A stretch of 64,000 nucleotides of DNA from Viscum album (GCA_963277665.1 OY728160.1:45430605-45494604); one strand, 5' to 3'. Shown: positions 12,836-24,626, numbered from the stretch's first letter. The notes: generated by a model from the sequence alone, not told the origin. Program-made: numbers and translations.

Positions 12836-15009
12836 TGTAAGATATCGAATCTCCCTTAACATAATTTTTTTATGTTTCAGTTTTATGTTACTTATTTTGG
12901 TTTAATATGTGTTCTCTTAAGTATATGGGAAGACCTAGGGGTGTTCTGGGTGTTTGGGACACAAAACCTGAATGAAAAGAGGTTTTTTTTGCAAGATTCA
13001 TGGTTTCACATGGTTATTTCAAACCGTGCAGAAATCCCAATTAACTATGTGAGGAGGCTATTTTTGGATTATTGCATCCACACAGTTTGCACAAGGTATA
13101 GAAAACCATGAAGGTAAACCATACCTCTAAAGTATTTTTTAGAAAATTACAAAAATTTCATTAAGAGATTTCTTAGATCAACTCTAGAATTTTCTCCCTT
13201 ATCCCTCCTTCGACCCTAGTGATGAGACAAGGTGTACATGGACTCCCAAGGGTGTTCTATCATCATCCAAAGGTCATTTGGAGTGTCATAAGTTGTGGAT
13301 CGATGTATCGGGGAGTCTAATCTCTGTATTGCTTCCCTTTTAGGGTTAGAGTTCACATCATTACCTTCTCTCCATCTGAAACACTAAAAAAATTCTTTAC
13401 CGAGGATTTTTATGTTGAGGCTTCAAAGGGTGGTTGAGTCGTGATCTATGTCCTCTATTGGAAATGCATTCTCCAATGGATTCAAGGTAGGTGGTCTAAA
13501 ATTTATATCATTTTATTTTATTATATATTTGTGCTTTTAGGGTTATGTTCTTGATTCACCATTGTTGTGTTCTTCATTTTCTTTGAATGTGTTAGCATAG
13601 TGTGTGTCAAATCAACCAATTTAACCCCTCAGGATCCTCGTGGGATGCACGGGGGATGAAATGACAATATTAGGGCCACCTGTAGGCTGTGTCGACCATC
13701 CTGACTGGGCTAATAGTACTGAAATGTGTGAAATTAACCCATTATGAGGTAAAGCCCTAGAAAATGTGTTAATTGGTTACGTAATGAGATAGAATGGAAT
13801 TATGTGTAGTTATGCCTACTATGGATAAGGGATAATTGATTATTTGGGTGGAATGTAAATGGGTTTAATGGTCACATGATAATGTAATCTGTTAACATTT
13901 GATCATACATAGTGATATAGGTACAGGAAAAATGGAATTGGGATAATGGTATATAATATGAATATTATGTGTGTTAATGGACTGTGGCATGATATTAATT
14001 CCCCAGATGTTATTATTTGAATATTTTTAATTGTATTTATTATTCTTTATGGTTATTTTTTGTGAATGATAAATAAGAACATGCACATTGCTTGGTAAGT
14101 GGTTCATATACAAGGGTTTCTATGCCCTTAGGTCGAGTCAAACTGAGTTTCTAGCACCACCAATAAATGCATGTGTCAGGGTAGGGGACATAGTTCAATT
14201 CCCCTAATAGTTGCATTCCACCCAGACTGAGGCTTCAAGGTGAGGATTATGAAGTTATCATAATGTGACTCCTAGTGATATAGGACTTTATTTTATTCCC
14301 ATATTATTTAGAATGTTGAGCATGCCTAATACATTGAACACATGAAAAAAGTATACCAAACCATGGGATACCTAAGCAGTATACCTAGATTCAATGGTAG
14401 TATAAATTAAAGGAACATAATTTTGTATGGTTTGTTGATCTCTTTACAATTAATTTACATTATTTATTGATTAAATGAACTATCTAGTTTTAGTAGATAT
14501 TTTTTAGACACCATTTTTGGTGTCCTACTAAGTTATACTCTCATTCTTCTCGGTCCTCCATGGGATACCCGAGCAGATTTCATGGTTGCAGATCAAGAAA
14601 AGGGAAAGGGATCCATGCTTGGGAAGTGATTCATGTTCAGTATGTGAATATATTATATATGGATATTGGAATTAGGAATATTTTGGGGATTCCACTTTTT
14701 TAATTCCTTTTGGGTTTTGTTTACTTTGCACTATATCATGGCATGAGATGTTTATTATTGGACTTGGTTTGTACCTAGTTTGGGAGTGTGTTATTTATTC
14801 ATGTTATTGATTATTTCCAATATGTTTTTCAATTTAAATTGTTTTTTATAGTGGAATACTCTGGTAAAGGGGGTATATTCTCCCCACATATCCTGGTAGA
14901 CCCTTTATACTAGTTGTCATCCTATGGCGTATGAGGAGGCGTGCATGAGGTCATCTGGAGACCTAGATCGGGGCATCAATTTAGTGGCTCCCGGGTTGGG
15001 GAAGTAAAA
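12836..15009 (+). repeat. Element B 5' LTR (about 2.17 kb)
   Basis: It starts TGTAAGATATCGAATCTCCC, matching TGTAAGTTCCCAGATCTCCC at the start of the 3' LTR. Further matching blocks are the GGTTTAGAAAACCATG-type block (13085-13115 against 20675-20700), the CAAGGTGAGGATTATGA block (14235-14250), and the ATTTAGTGGCTC block at the 3' end. Compared with the 3' LTR it keeps an extra segment of about 880 bp (about 13310-14185). The last bases have drifted from the expected TTACA, so the inner end is placed by alignment. Several short palindromic ACCATG/CATGGT stretches are visible but unexplained. Confidence 0.9.
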
Positions 15010-15012
15010 AGG

Positions 15013-15024
15013 TGGAATCATAGG
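15013..15024 (+). other. Primer-binding site, tRNA-Met type (degenerate)
   Basis: TGGAATCATAGG matches 9 of 12 bases of TGGTATCAGAGC, the site complementary to the 3' end of initiator tRNA-Met used by most plant LTR retrotransposons. It lies three bases inside the 5' LTR end, the expected place. Confidence 0.7.
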
Positions 15025-15769
15025 TGTTATTTTATCTTTCTTAATATTTGGTGATGATATAAAAGAGGTTAGGACAGCGTCATTCCATGTTAATGAGCTT
15101 GTTCTTGGAAGTATCTAACCTGAGTATGAGGGAATACCCAAGTCACCATGGGAGGGGATTGTTGTTCTTGTTGGTTGTTGTTATATTTGATGATATTTCA
15201 CCATCGGGTGATGAAATTCTTATGAGATTTAATTGTTTTTTGATATTTATCTCATGGTATATAGCGTACAAGGTTGAGGACTTGTTCATCATTCTAGGAA
15301 AATATGTAAGTGACATGCATCATGTTAGGCACACGCAAGGGATAGGTGGGCAGGATATAATTGTTAGGATGTATTTGGCTTTCATAAATGTAATTAAATT
15401 GTGGCTAATGAGATGGTATTAATGGGTAAAAATAGAAGTGAAAATATCATGTATTAATTAGAAAGAGGTCCTTGATAATTAAGTAAAATTGGATTACCAT
15501 GTTGTAAGAGTAAATAAAAATTTAGAAAATATTTTGAATTTTGTAAAAATATAAGGCTTGTAACAGTGTGAATGAGATAACTATGTTAGCCATGGCCTAT
15601 GGATAGACAACCAAGGGTAGTGTTACAATTGTCTGTGGGCTTATTTGGGTAGTTTATGAGAACTGGTTTGGTTATATTAAGTGACGAGACTACCTATATA
15701 TATTTTCCATTTCATATAATGACTTACGATTTCATCCTAAAGCTCATGTTTTGAATTATAGGTAAATTC

Positions 15770-16740
15770 CATAGCAGAGACATGTGCCAATTGGGATATA
15801 GGAGCTGTTGTTGAGAATTCTCATCATGTAGAACAGAAATATAACATGGTGATCCAAGAAGAAAAAAAAGTGTAGTTATGTTATATCTTTTCTTGTTTTA
15901 TGAAAATGGTGGAACATGACCCAGGGCGGGCTACATAGAGTATTTTTTACCTATCCATGGAGTTTCAGCTACAACAACCTTTGACCTTTACCATAGAGGG
16001 TGGACGTGTGTTAGAAAAGTTTTTTGTATATATCATCCAAACTATTCTTGAACATCTGGATTATCATCTCAAGAAGTGAGTCAATTTAGTATTCTATATG
16101 CTAAGAGGTACCATTATGAGTTTGTGAGACATCATGGTTCAGATGGAGCAGGCTGAAGGAATTTTGTAGACAGATTTCCGAGACAAGATCATTAAATATT
16201 TCACCCAGAAACCATGAGGTAGGAGAAAGCTATGGATTTTATAAGTTTAACCTAGGGAAAAATGTCGATAATAGACTATTTTAGTCATTTCACTAATTTG
16301 AGACACTTTTTTCTTGATTTTGATAATATATGAGGTAGTATAGATGAAAAAATCTAGGATGGGATGAGACAAGATATCATGTCTGAGGTGAGTATCTTCT
16401 ATCTGAAAAGATTTTTGGAAGTGGTGGAACAATCCCTTATTTATGAGGGGAACCTGACAGGATAATCAGGTAGTGAACATATGGTTCCAATTGGGTGGAT
16501 ATGTGGTGCAGCTTCTGAGAGTAAGAAGTTTCATTTTGGAAATTTTTAGTACGGTGCAAGTGCACAGAGTAGTCAAAAGAAGGGGTTAGCTTCTATGGTT
16601 GGAGACCAGGTATTCTATTATCTGTTTGGATGTTCAAGGATAAAGCGTGACCAGTGTCCCTGTCCACTGGTTGAGTGCCGAGTGTGCGGAAGGTTAGGCT
16701 ACATGTAGAGGTTCTGCAGGAACCCACGATAGTCAAGGAA
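15770..16740 (+). pseudogene. Element B gag remnant with CCHC knuckle
   Basis: The stretch sits between the primer site and RT. At 16676-16717 it encodes C-R-V-C-G-R-L-G-Y-M-stop-R-F-C, a CX2CX4HX4C zinc knuckle in which the histidine has become tyrosine (CAC to TAC) and one residue is now a stop. Upstream, the piece around 16085-16190 reads like the YMLRG...MEQAEG segment of Tekay-type capsid, and an FRDK motif follows. Living Gag packages element RNA; this one is interrupted many times. The segment from 15025 to 15769 is leader sequence with no motif I recognise. Confidence 0.65.
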
Positions 16741-17469
16741 TGATAAAGTTTAAGAAGCATATGTTGAGTGTGTACAGTGGGTAAGTTACCCAAAATCAGG
16801 AATGTAGGTGGATCTCCAAAGGTCATACTAGTATTGGAATTAGACATGGATCTCGAGGGTGAGATCATCCTTATTAATAGGGTATTTCAGTTCAGGGTTC
16901 TAAATAGGAAGCCCAAGGTAAATTGGTAGGTCGTCTCCATGCATTTCAAGCAGCACCAGAAGGTGGTGAGGTGAGACCATATACTATTCCAAATACAATA
17001 ATTATAGCTTCCACATATCCTAGTGCTTTATTTTATATATCGTATATGTGTTCTTTTATTTAATCTCAACACATTGTGATTTTGGTCCAAATCATGGAGT
17101 GTTCATGTGGAGTAATGTCACTTGATACTCTTATAGGGATACTATTTTAGGACATCAGGCATTGTACGCGTTGATATCTAGAGGTTGGTGGATATTGTTT
17201 ATATGGGATCTGTTTATCCTAGTGATTTAAGGTTTTAACCTAATCATGGGGATAAACAGTTTGGTGTTATATCAAACCCTTATCGACTGTTACCGACATC
17301 AGGTAGCATTAACTTCTCTCTATGCAAGAACTTTTGTCCATCGTGGTGAGTGGGATGGTCGAGTGGCTCACACTGGGATGTATTTCCAATAGTTGTGAGA
17401 ACTCACATCCCATGTACATGCATTATGTTAGATAATGGAGGGATAGATTATAAAGTCTTCCCTATGGTT

Positions 17470-18330
17470 GTGGACTCGTTTTAGGATATATTTCCTTAGG
17501 AATTATCAGTGATACCACATGAGAGAGATGATGAGTTTACAATCGAATTATTTCTGGGGTAGAGAAAGTTTTCATTCCATTATAATGAATTTCACCAATA
17601 GAGCTCCATGAACACAGATTTAATATTGAGGAGTTGGAAAAAACTGGTTTTTTCAATCCTAGTACATCACATTTGGGATCTCATGTGACATTTTCTAGTA
17701 AGGTTGATGGATAACTGATGATATGTGTCGATTATAGGAAACTGAACTAGATGACAGTTATGAATTGATACCCTATTCCTAGAATCAAGGACCTTTTTGA
17801 TTTTATCAGAGGCGCCTCAGTGTTTTCATTGATTAATTAGAGATGATTATATCATCAGTTGAGGGTGAGATCTTCTGACATACCTCAAATAGATTTCTGG
17901 ATAAAATATGGTTTTTATGAATTTTTTTGTGATTCTGTTTGGATTTACCATTTCACCAGTTGTGTTTGTGGCCTTGATGAACGAGATAATCCACTCATAC
18001 CTAGACTAGTTTGTAGTTGACTTCATTGATGACATCTTGGTGTACTCCAGAACTCATGATGTTCATGCCAAAGATCTTGACATCTTCTTGAGTACACTAA
18101 GAGAGCATAAACATTACACCAAGCTATCAAAATGACATTTTTCAATTGATTAGGTCCACTTTTTAGGAAACATCATTTCTGATTCTATTATATCGGTGGA
18201 TCTGGAGAAGTTACAGTTTCTGATGTCTTGGGAGAATCCCATGAATTTTCTTGATGTTTGGAGATTTCTTGTGTTTTCCTGTTATTATTAGAGGTTGATT
18301 AGAGATTTCTCTTGTTTGGCATCACAACTC
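17470..18330 (+). pseudogene. Element B protease tail and reverse transcriptase
   Basis: Near 17485-17540 it matches the PxxFPEDL...REVEFxIEL linker before RT. RT then follows in order: MNTDLI region, DYRKLN-type segment near 17735, an IKDLFD segment near 17790, YHQLRVRSSDIP near 17850-17885 and MNEIIHSYLD near 17975. FIDDILVYSRTHD sits at 18022-18060 with both catalytic aspartates intact at 18028-18033. Then come LSTLREHKHYTKLSK and VHFLGNIISDS, then SWENPMN. The order and wording are those of Tekay/Del chromoviruses. Stops and frameshifts break the frame between motifs. I could not place the protease active site with confidence. Confidence 0.85.
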
Positions 18331-18850
18331 CCAAGTGTGACCAAGAAGGGGGTTATGTTTTAATGGTCATGGGCTTGTGAGAATTATTTTGATGAGATGA
18401 AGAATTCATTGACTACCAAACCAATTTTGATATTACCTGAACCAGGTAATAAGTATACCTTGTTCTGCGATACATGTGGTGTTTTATATATTTATGTGTT
18501 GATGCAGGATGATCAGGTTGTAGATTTTGTGTTGAGGCAGTTAAGACCACATGAAATAAATTACCCTATTCCTTACCTTGAGCTAGATATTTTGGTTTAG
18601 GCCTTGAAGTGTTGGAGGGATTACTTGTTGGGAGAACCTTTAATACTATTTATTGAACATAAAAGTCTCAAATACATCTCCTCTGAGTGGAAATTGAATC
18701 TTTGAATGTGAAGCTAGGTCGATTACCTATAATATTTTAATTTTGATTTGGACTATATATTAGGTAATGGGAATAGCATCACTAATGCTCTGATCTAGAA
18801 GACTCAAAATCAGGTGGTTTAGAAATCTAGTTCAGAGTAGATGTTGATGG
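18331..18850 (+). pseudogene. Element B RNase H
   Basis: An open run of 67 codons at 18397-18600 reads MKNSLTTKPILILPEPG, then LFCDTCGV (normally VFCDASGVGLG), VLMQDDQVV, LRQLRPHEINYP and LELDILV. It continues as ALKCWRDYLLGEP and EHKSLKYISS to about 18690, then a DYL segment and ILGNGNSITNAL (normally KANxVADALSR), ending KTQNQVV near 18820. The first catalytic Asp (in FCD) is kept; TDH is changed to IEH and VADALS to ITNAL. This is one of the best-preserved parts of the window and anchors the clade call. Confidence 0.88.
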
Positions 18851-18929
18851 CCTTGTTTGTTGAGATGAATTTGGAGGTACATGATGGGTATGGGATGATG
18901 ACCCTGGAATCTATAACAGTTGAATCTTA

Positions 18930-19800
18930 ACTTTTGAGGAATGTTAAAGAGAGTCAGATGGGGAATATGATGTTCATGGATATAAGGGAATGTCTTAAAT
19001 GTGGAGAGTCACCTTTTTGTTTGACATTTGGTGATGATGGAGTTTATTACGTTAATGTATATGTTGTGGTGCTGACAATTGTATGGGAGGAGTTGATGCC
19101 TGAGTTATACACATCAATGTGGGCAGTGCATCTGGGCTTGACTAAGATGCATTGCCATCTTTGTAGGAAATTTTAGTGGATGTGAATGAAGAAAGATGTT
19201 TATTGTTTTGTGGAATGATGCCTTACCTGTCAACATGTGAAGAAATAACATAAGAATCCATGTTGGTTTTTTCTGTGATTTCCTATTTTAGAGTGGAAGT
19301 GGAATGATGTAATGATGGACTTTGTATTTGGCCTTCCTAGGACGCCTTAACAGTGTTATGAAAAATGGTTGGTGGTAGATCAGCAGACCAAAGTGGCTCA
19401 TTTCTTACTGATCAAGAAAACCTATACAGTCCATAAATTGGAAGAATTGTATTTTGATAAATATTTTGATTGGATGGTCTGCCGAGAACTATTGTTTTAG
19501 ATCATGACCCATGTTTCACCTCATGGTTCTGTAAGGGACTACATAAGGCACATAACGTCCAACTATTTTTGAGTATGGATTGTCACCTATAGACTAATGG
19601 GAAATTTTATCGAACAAATTATGTGTTAGAATAAATGTTAAGATATTATGTTCTATATTTTGGTGGTTCGTGGTGATAGAACTTGTTGTTTTTTGAGTTC
19701 TCTTACCACAACATTTTAGAGGATACAAACTAGAAGGATGGATTTGACTTCATCTTTGGGAGACTGTGTAGATCTCCACTATGTTGGTTAGAGGTTGGGG
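18930..19800 (+). pseudogene. Element B integrase
   Basis: The zinc-binding end reads CLTCQHVKK near 19220-19250. Then PILEWKWNDVMMDFVFGLPRTP (19280-19350) follows, matching WKWDxxxMDFVxGLPRT with the first catalytic Asp of the DDE triad present. WLVVDQQTKVAHFLLIKKTYTVHKLEELY comes next near 19360-19455. The second Asp region is visible as DHDPCF (normally SDRDPRF) near 19498-19515, in a shifted frame. The end shows SPLCWLEVGESELLGP near 19770-19815. Living copies use it to insert cDNA; stops and shifts inactivate this one. Confidence 0.85.
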
Positions 19801-20340
19801 AGTCTGAGCTGTTAGGACCAATTATCATATAGAAGACATTGTATAAGGTTTAATTGATTTAAAATATATGACAACAGCTCATATTAGAGATAATTCATAT
19901 GCTAATCGGGGTGATAGACCACTTTAGTATATGGTGTGTGATAGTGAGTTTTTTCAGGTGTCTCCATGGTTGGTTCACCGCTGTATCTAGAATCTCTGAA
20001 AATTTTCACCTTGGTATGTGGGGCCATTTGAGATTGTATAAAGGATCAGATTCGTGGAAAACATATTATCTCTACCACAGTGGTATAGTGGGATTCATTA
20101 TGTTTTTATTATTTCACAACTCCAATTGTATTTCCTAGATCCTTCTCATTTGATAAAAGATGATGATGTCAAGCTTGAGGATTATGCATCCTTTGAGGAG
20201 AACCTGGTGTGTATTGTGGATCATAAAGAAAATGTATTGTGGGGAAAGTTTGTTCCATTGGTTTGTGTTATATGGATGTATAGAAATGTTCAAGAGGAAA
20301 ATTGGGAGTGATAATTGGATATATAGGACCAATTTCTCGA
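19801..20340 (+). pseudogene. Element B integrase tail and Tekay-type chromodomain
   Basis: After the integrase core the tail shows an FHLG...GPF region near 20000-20030. From 20135 it reads LDPSHLIKDDDVKLEDYASFEENL, then VDHKENVLWGKFVPLV and ending EENWE at about 20310. This matches the DPSHV...ILDRKEQVLRxKxIPLVKVLW...EEATWE tail of Tekay/Del elements, where a group II chromodomain guides integration toward particular chromatin. An aromatic residue is kept near the end. About 100 bp separate it from the polypurine tract. Confidence 0.8.
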
Positions 20341-20400
20341 TCAATTTTCATTTTGAACCAAAACATTCTTGGGAATAGTGGCTCAAGGATGAGCTATCAT

Positions 20401-20413
20401 AAGGTGGGGAGGT
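20401..20413 (+). other. Polypurine tract of element B
   Basis: AAGGTGGGGAGGT lies immediately before the TGTAAGTTCCC start of the 3' LTR, in the place where plus-strand DNA synthesis is primed. Confidence 0.75.
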
Positions 20414-21736
20414 TGTAAGTTCCCAGATCTCCCTTAATGTATGTTTTTGTTTATGTTTCTTTTTAATTTTCTTATTTTGGTTCAATAATTTTTTCCCAAG
20501 TTTATGTGAAGAACCGAACGAGTTTTCCGAGATTAAGACATGAAAGGGGACAAAAAATGGGGTTTTTAGGTGTGCTTCATAGTTTTCACCTAGTTAGTGA
20601 AAATTGTATAGAAATCCTAGGTATCTGTATGAGGGGGGGATATTTTTGGACATTTGTATCTGTATGGATTGCACACGGTTTAGAAAACCATGTGGGTAAA
20701 CTGTGTGGCCATGTATTTTTGAGAAAATTAAAAAAAATTCATTTACAGTATTTCTTATACCAACTTGGTATTTCTACCCCATTCTTAAAATATTAATCCA
20801 AGTGATGTGCCAAAATATACAAGGACTCCTAGGGGTGTTTCCCCCTCATCTGAAGGCCGTTTGGAGTTCCTTAAGTTGTGGATCGAAGTCAGTTTGGAGT
20901 GTTGTTAGGGAGTGGGATAGAGTTCTATTCTTCTAATAGTTTTATTCCACCTAGACAAAGGCTTCGAGGTGAATATTATGAGGTTATCATCATGTGATGC
21001 ATAATGAGAGAACAATTGATTTTGTTTATATATTCTTGATAATGATGAACAATTCTAATCCATTGCGCACATGAAAAATATAGATCAATCCATGTGATTC
21101 ATATGTAGTATTCATATATTCAATGGTAGTATAATTTAAGGGAACATAATTTAGAATGGCATATTAAACTGTTTACATTTACTTTCCATTATTTATCACT
21201 TTCATGCACAATCTACTATTATTGGATATTTTATATACATCATTGGTTGTGGCCTACTATATTATACTCACACCATGCTTGGACCGACGTTGGGTACCCT
21301 AGAAAATTTCATGGTTGTAGGTCATGAAAAGGGAAAGGTCCCTATGATTGGTAAATGAGTCGTGTTCAGTATGTTAACAGATGAGGTCTGAGACATGGAT
21401 CCAAGACCATTTTGTGAATTCCACTATTTTTCTTTTTTTTGGATTTTTTTACACATAACTATTTCATGGTATGATATATTTACTATTGGATATGGTTTGT
21501 ACCAAATTTGGTAGTCAGTTATTAATTCATGTTATTGATTGTATCATATTGTTTCTGCCAGTTAAATTGTTTCTAATGTGGCATACTTTGGTTAAGAGGG
21601 TATAGTCTCCTCACATTTCTTATTAGGGCCTTTATGCTAGTCAGCAACATCTAGCTTATGGGGAGGCACACTTGAGGTCATGTGGTGACCTAGCATGGGG
21701 CACTAATTTAGTGGCTCTTGGGTCAGGGACTTTACA
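20414..21736 (+). repeat. Element B 3' LTR (1.32 kb, internally deleted)
   Basis: Matches 12836-15009 at both ends and in several inner blocks. About 880 bp present in the 5' LTR (about 13310-14185) are missing at a junction near 20905, after the GTGGATCGAAGTC block. It ends GGGACTTTACA and is followed by ATCTA. The deletion arose after insertion, because both LTRs are copied from one template at integration. Confidence 0.9.
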
Positions 21737-21741
21737 ATCTA
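21737..21741 (+). repeat. Target-site duplication of element B, right copy (ATCTA)
   Basis: Identical to 12831-12835. Sequence to the right resumes the interrupted copia element. Confidence 0.9.
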
Positions 21742-22828
21742 ACAAAAGTATTTTCAACCAAAATGAAAAGAATTTTGATATTACACATCAAAGGGAGATG
21801 AGTTTAATTTAATGATTAAAAAATTTACAAGGAACTAATTGTTTATTTTTATGTTAAATTAAGTATTTAATATATATATTGACAATACATAAAATGAATG
21901 ATTTATAGGGCATCCCCACTCCAATTTTCATCGCATCCAAATTAAACAAAGATGATAATGGATAGGGAGTTAATAAAAATAACAATAATGTTTTTGCCAA
22001 CTCTGTCAAAAAATATTAAGAATAAAAATTATATTTGTTGTGACTCTACGTTCCCAATTATAGTGTGATCCATATTAATCTCATATGATACAATCCACAT
22101 GTTTTATGATATATATCATGTGAACACATCATAGTGCATTAGTGTACATAAGTAGATAATACCTTTAACTACTAGTGCCCACTTGTGAATATTGAGTAGT
22201 AGCTTGCATTGATGGGGATTCCACAATAATAAGATACTTCTTTATAAGAAATAGTTGTTTATGTTATCATAACAAGAAGTAGCTATTGATGAATCTAATT
22301 AAAAATGGACCCAATTATGTCATTGTAGCATATTATTGGACACAAATTTTGTCAATGCAAATAAATTTTCCAAATGTGAATGTTACTATTGAGAAAACAT
22401 TACACCATTCCAATGATAAGATGAGTTCTATAAATTTCATAAAGTCTCATACTGAACTCATAATCCTAACAGATAATCCTTAAGAACCATTTTATCAATT
22501 AACAAGTGGATAGTTTTGATTTAAAGCTGGATTATATTATCATTAAGAGTCAGATTGCTGATATTTTAACAAATTAAATTTCAATGGGTAATCATGATGT
22601 GATAATGCTAAAACATAATGGTCATCATTCCTTTGTTAAATTATATGTTATGAATAGAAACACCCCCACATTGTTTTGAATTATGTAGGAAATGGGGTAA
22701 AATGGTATTGTAACTCTTCACTACATATGGATGGAATTATTTTCTGTATTATTCACTACTTTTTCATTTTAATTTTTGAAAATTTAATATTTGGAATGAT
22801 TTTTCTATTGTGAAATGAAATTTTGGAA
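21742..22828 (+). pseudogene. Ty1/copia C-terminal part: RNase H remnant
   Basis: Continuation of the copia pol split by element B. The run at 22220-22500 tracks copia RNase H. CHNKK precedes the site of the SxxEAEY motif (not preserved), then VAYYWTQILSMQINF (normally AxxxxQxxWLRxLL) follows, a TIEKTLHHSNDKMSSINF segment (normally the region of CDNxSAIxLxKNP), then a worn KHI/H region. Near 22550-22575 it reads KSQIADILT, the ESQIADIFTKPL end motif. No intact catalytic set remains. Between 21742 and about 22200, where the end of RT should be, no motif survives. Confidence 0.75.
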
Positions 22829-22841
22829 TGGGGGGGGGAGA
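22829..22841 (+). other. Copia polypurine tract (G-run)
   Basis: A run of nine G followed by AGA, about 250 bp after the IADILT end of copia RNase H. G-rich tracts ending in AGA just before the 3' LTR are typical of plant copia elements. The LTR would start at about 22842, where TG appears to have become TA. Confidence 0.55.
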
Positions 22842-24338
22842 TATTTACCATTTGAGGAAGGGATTAATTTATTGTTTCTCATATGATTTGTTGAATTTCA
22901 AATTTATTTGTGTATCATAGAAAGAGTTGAATAAAACTTCTTAAAAATAAAAAAGTTGGAGATTAAAGTACCCATAGACTTGTTTATAAATATTTATGTT
23001 TATTTAAATTTTTTTATCCATTATTTAGAATTAGTGTAAGTGTTAGAGAATGTTATAAAAGGATGGTGGCATCTAGGAGACGCATTGATGTCATTCCAAA
23101 AAATTTGAAAGAACACTTGAAATGGAAAAAATACAATGAATACATCTTCTATACAATGATTAAGGATTTGATATCAATATGTATGTATTTGTACTAAAAT
23201 ATAAGACTTAGGTACTTATCAAATGAAATTTTCACTAATCATAATACTTTAAACCTTCGAGCGTATGAATTTGGAATTAATCATATGACATCGAGTCTTT
23301 GAGTTTAAACCATTGAAGCACCAAACATAAGACTTTAATCCAATATATATACTTCATGATAAGCCCTCAATCAGCATCAAAAATTGATGAAACTTCATAA
23401 ATATTCACAAGTTAGATAAATTATGATCTTCTATTGGGTGGGAAATTTTTTTTTGGAAATTAAATTTTCTAGTGAAATAAAATCTGATGATACAAGAACC
23501 ATTATTCAAAGAAAAAACAAAAAAAACAATCTAAAATGTGATTCAAGATTAAAAAATAAAATTTATAAGATGGTTGTTATTTATTTTTCATGGAATGATG
23601 ATATTTAATATTCTAATAAATCATTGATTCTCAAAATTAATATTGATTGAGATGAATCTCTTGATATTGAATTGGGAATGTTTTTGTAAGTATGTTATAC
23701 AAATCCTAAAATGTTATTTCACTAATTGATTGAGAAGTGATGCTAGATTATTTTTTGAGATACTTTGAAAAGAAATGAGAAATCATATATATTTTCATAG
23801 ATTATTAAAATAATGTGTATTATTGTGAATGATCCAGTTTAGTTATGAAATGATAAGTAGAAGATATGAGTTTGAAATCCACTATTTTTATTTCACATAG
23901 AAGAAAAAAAAATCTATTTCACTATATATTTTTTTGAAACTTATTTATTCGCATTGATTTATAGAAATATGAAAAATAACATCACATGTCATACATTATG
24001 AGGCAGTTCAAAAAAATTAGTGGGAAACGAAAAATCAGATTTCTATAATGGTAATTTATTTTTAAAACTATAAAGAATTAATATTTTCATTTAGTGGATA
24101 ATATTTTTTTGGGATCTATTTAATATACCTAAATTTAGGGAAATTTAGTAACATTTATCCTAATGATTTTGATAGATTGTGAAAATATAATAGAGGTACA
24201 AAATGGGAGTTATTTTAGAAGAGTATTCATCCAAGATTGTGAAGTAAAATATTCAATATCAAAAATTTGTTGAACTCAACAATATAATGATTGAGATTAT
24301 ACAAAAAAATTTGAAAATAATATCTACCTCAGATACTA
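22842..24338 (+). repeat. Probable copia 3' LTR region, right limit unknown
   Basis: Follows the copia polypurine tract, so at least the first part should be the 3' LTR. No second copy is present for comparison and I see no clear LTR end before the Cassandra insertion at 24339. The sequence is AT-rich without motifs. An open stretch at 23423-23608 has no family signature. Confidence 0.4.
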
Positions 24339-24624
24339 TGTGACTTTTGAGTCCTGGTGATAGCATAGCCACCCACCTGAATGGGCCATCTGACTAATGA
24401 TAGTCCCCATAGGCCAACACATGTACTTTCCAGTTTGCTTTGTCCTCACTCACACACACCCTGGGAAACTTCCCAGAAGGTCACCCATCCTGAGCACTAC
24501 TCCAGGTCAATCAGTCTTAACTATGGAGTTCTAACCAGGTATGCTCCCGAAAAGGAAGGTGCACCATGTTGACATGAGTTATATCATTTAATAATTTAAC
24601 ACTTTATCGTTTGGGGATTTTATA
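24339..24624 (-). repeat. Cassandra 3' LTR (286 bp, internally deleted)
   Basis: Aligns with 24726-25100 at roughly 85% by eye, but lacks a block of about 85 bp present near 24765-24850 in the other copy. On the plus strand it starts TGTGAC and ends ATTTTATA, where the intact copy ends TGTTACA, showing decay of the terminal CA. Confidence 0.92.
24465..24566 (-). other. 5S rRNA-derived segment, Cassandra 3' LTR
   Basis: The minus strand follows plant 5S rRNA, including the internal C box GGATGGGTGACC (24479-24490, perfect) and the AACTCC(A)...AGTTAAG region. The A box is damaged (AGTTAAGACTGA where AGTTAAGCGTGC is expected). It is not a functional 5S gene: it is embedded in an LTR, single, and diverged at both ends. 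Confidence 0.93.
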
Positions 24625-24626
24625 AT

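Larger units (their letters stand above)
12836..21736 (+). mobile_element. B: Tekay/Del-type Ty3/gypsy chromovirus, end-to-end copy
   Basis: Complete architecture in 8.9 kb: 5' LTR, tRNA-Met-type primer site, gag with zinc knuckle, RT, RNase H, integrase, Tekay-type chromodomain, polypurine tract and 3' LTR. The outer ends are TGTAAG and TTTACA. The five bases before (12831-12835) and after (21737-21741) are both ATCTA, a perfect target-site duplication that fixes both ends. LTRs have diverged strongly (about a quarter of positions in stretches I aligned by eye) and the 3' LTR lacks about 880 bp. The insertion splits a copia element: RT to the left and copia RNase H to the right. Pol has many stops, so this is an old non-autonomous relic. 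Confidence 0.93.

Noticed and set aside
15087..15422. 111-codon open frame between the primer site and gag of element B
   Set aside because: No family motif, and composition looks random. It lies in the leader of a dead element and is most likely chance.
17130..17200. Protease active site of element B
   Set aside because: A GHQALYAL-like run is suggestive, but the DSGA signature that should follow is not there, so no separate feature was made.
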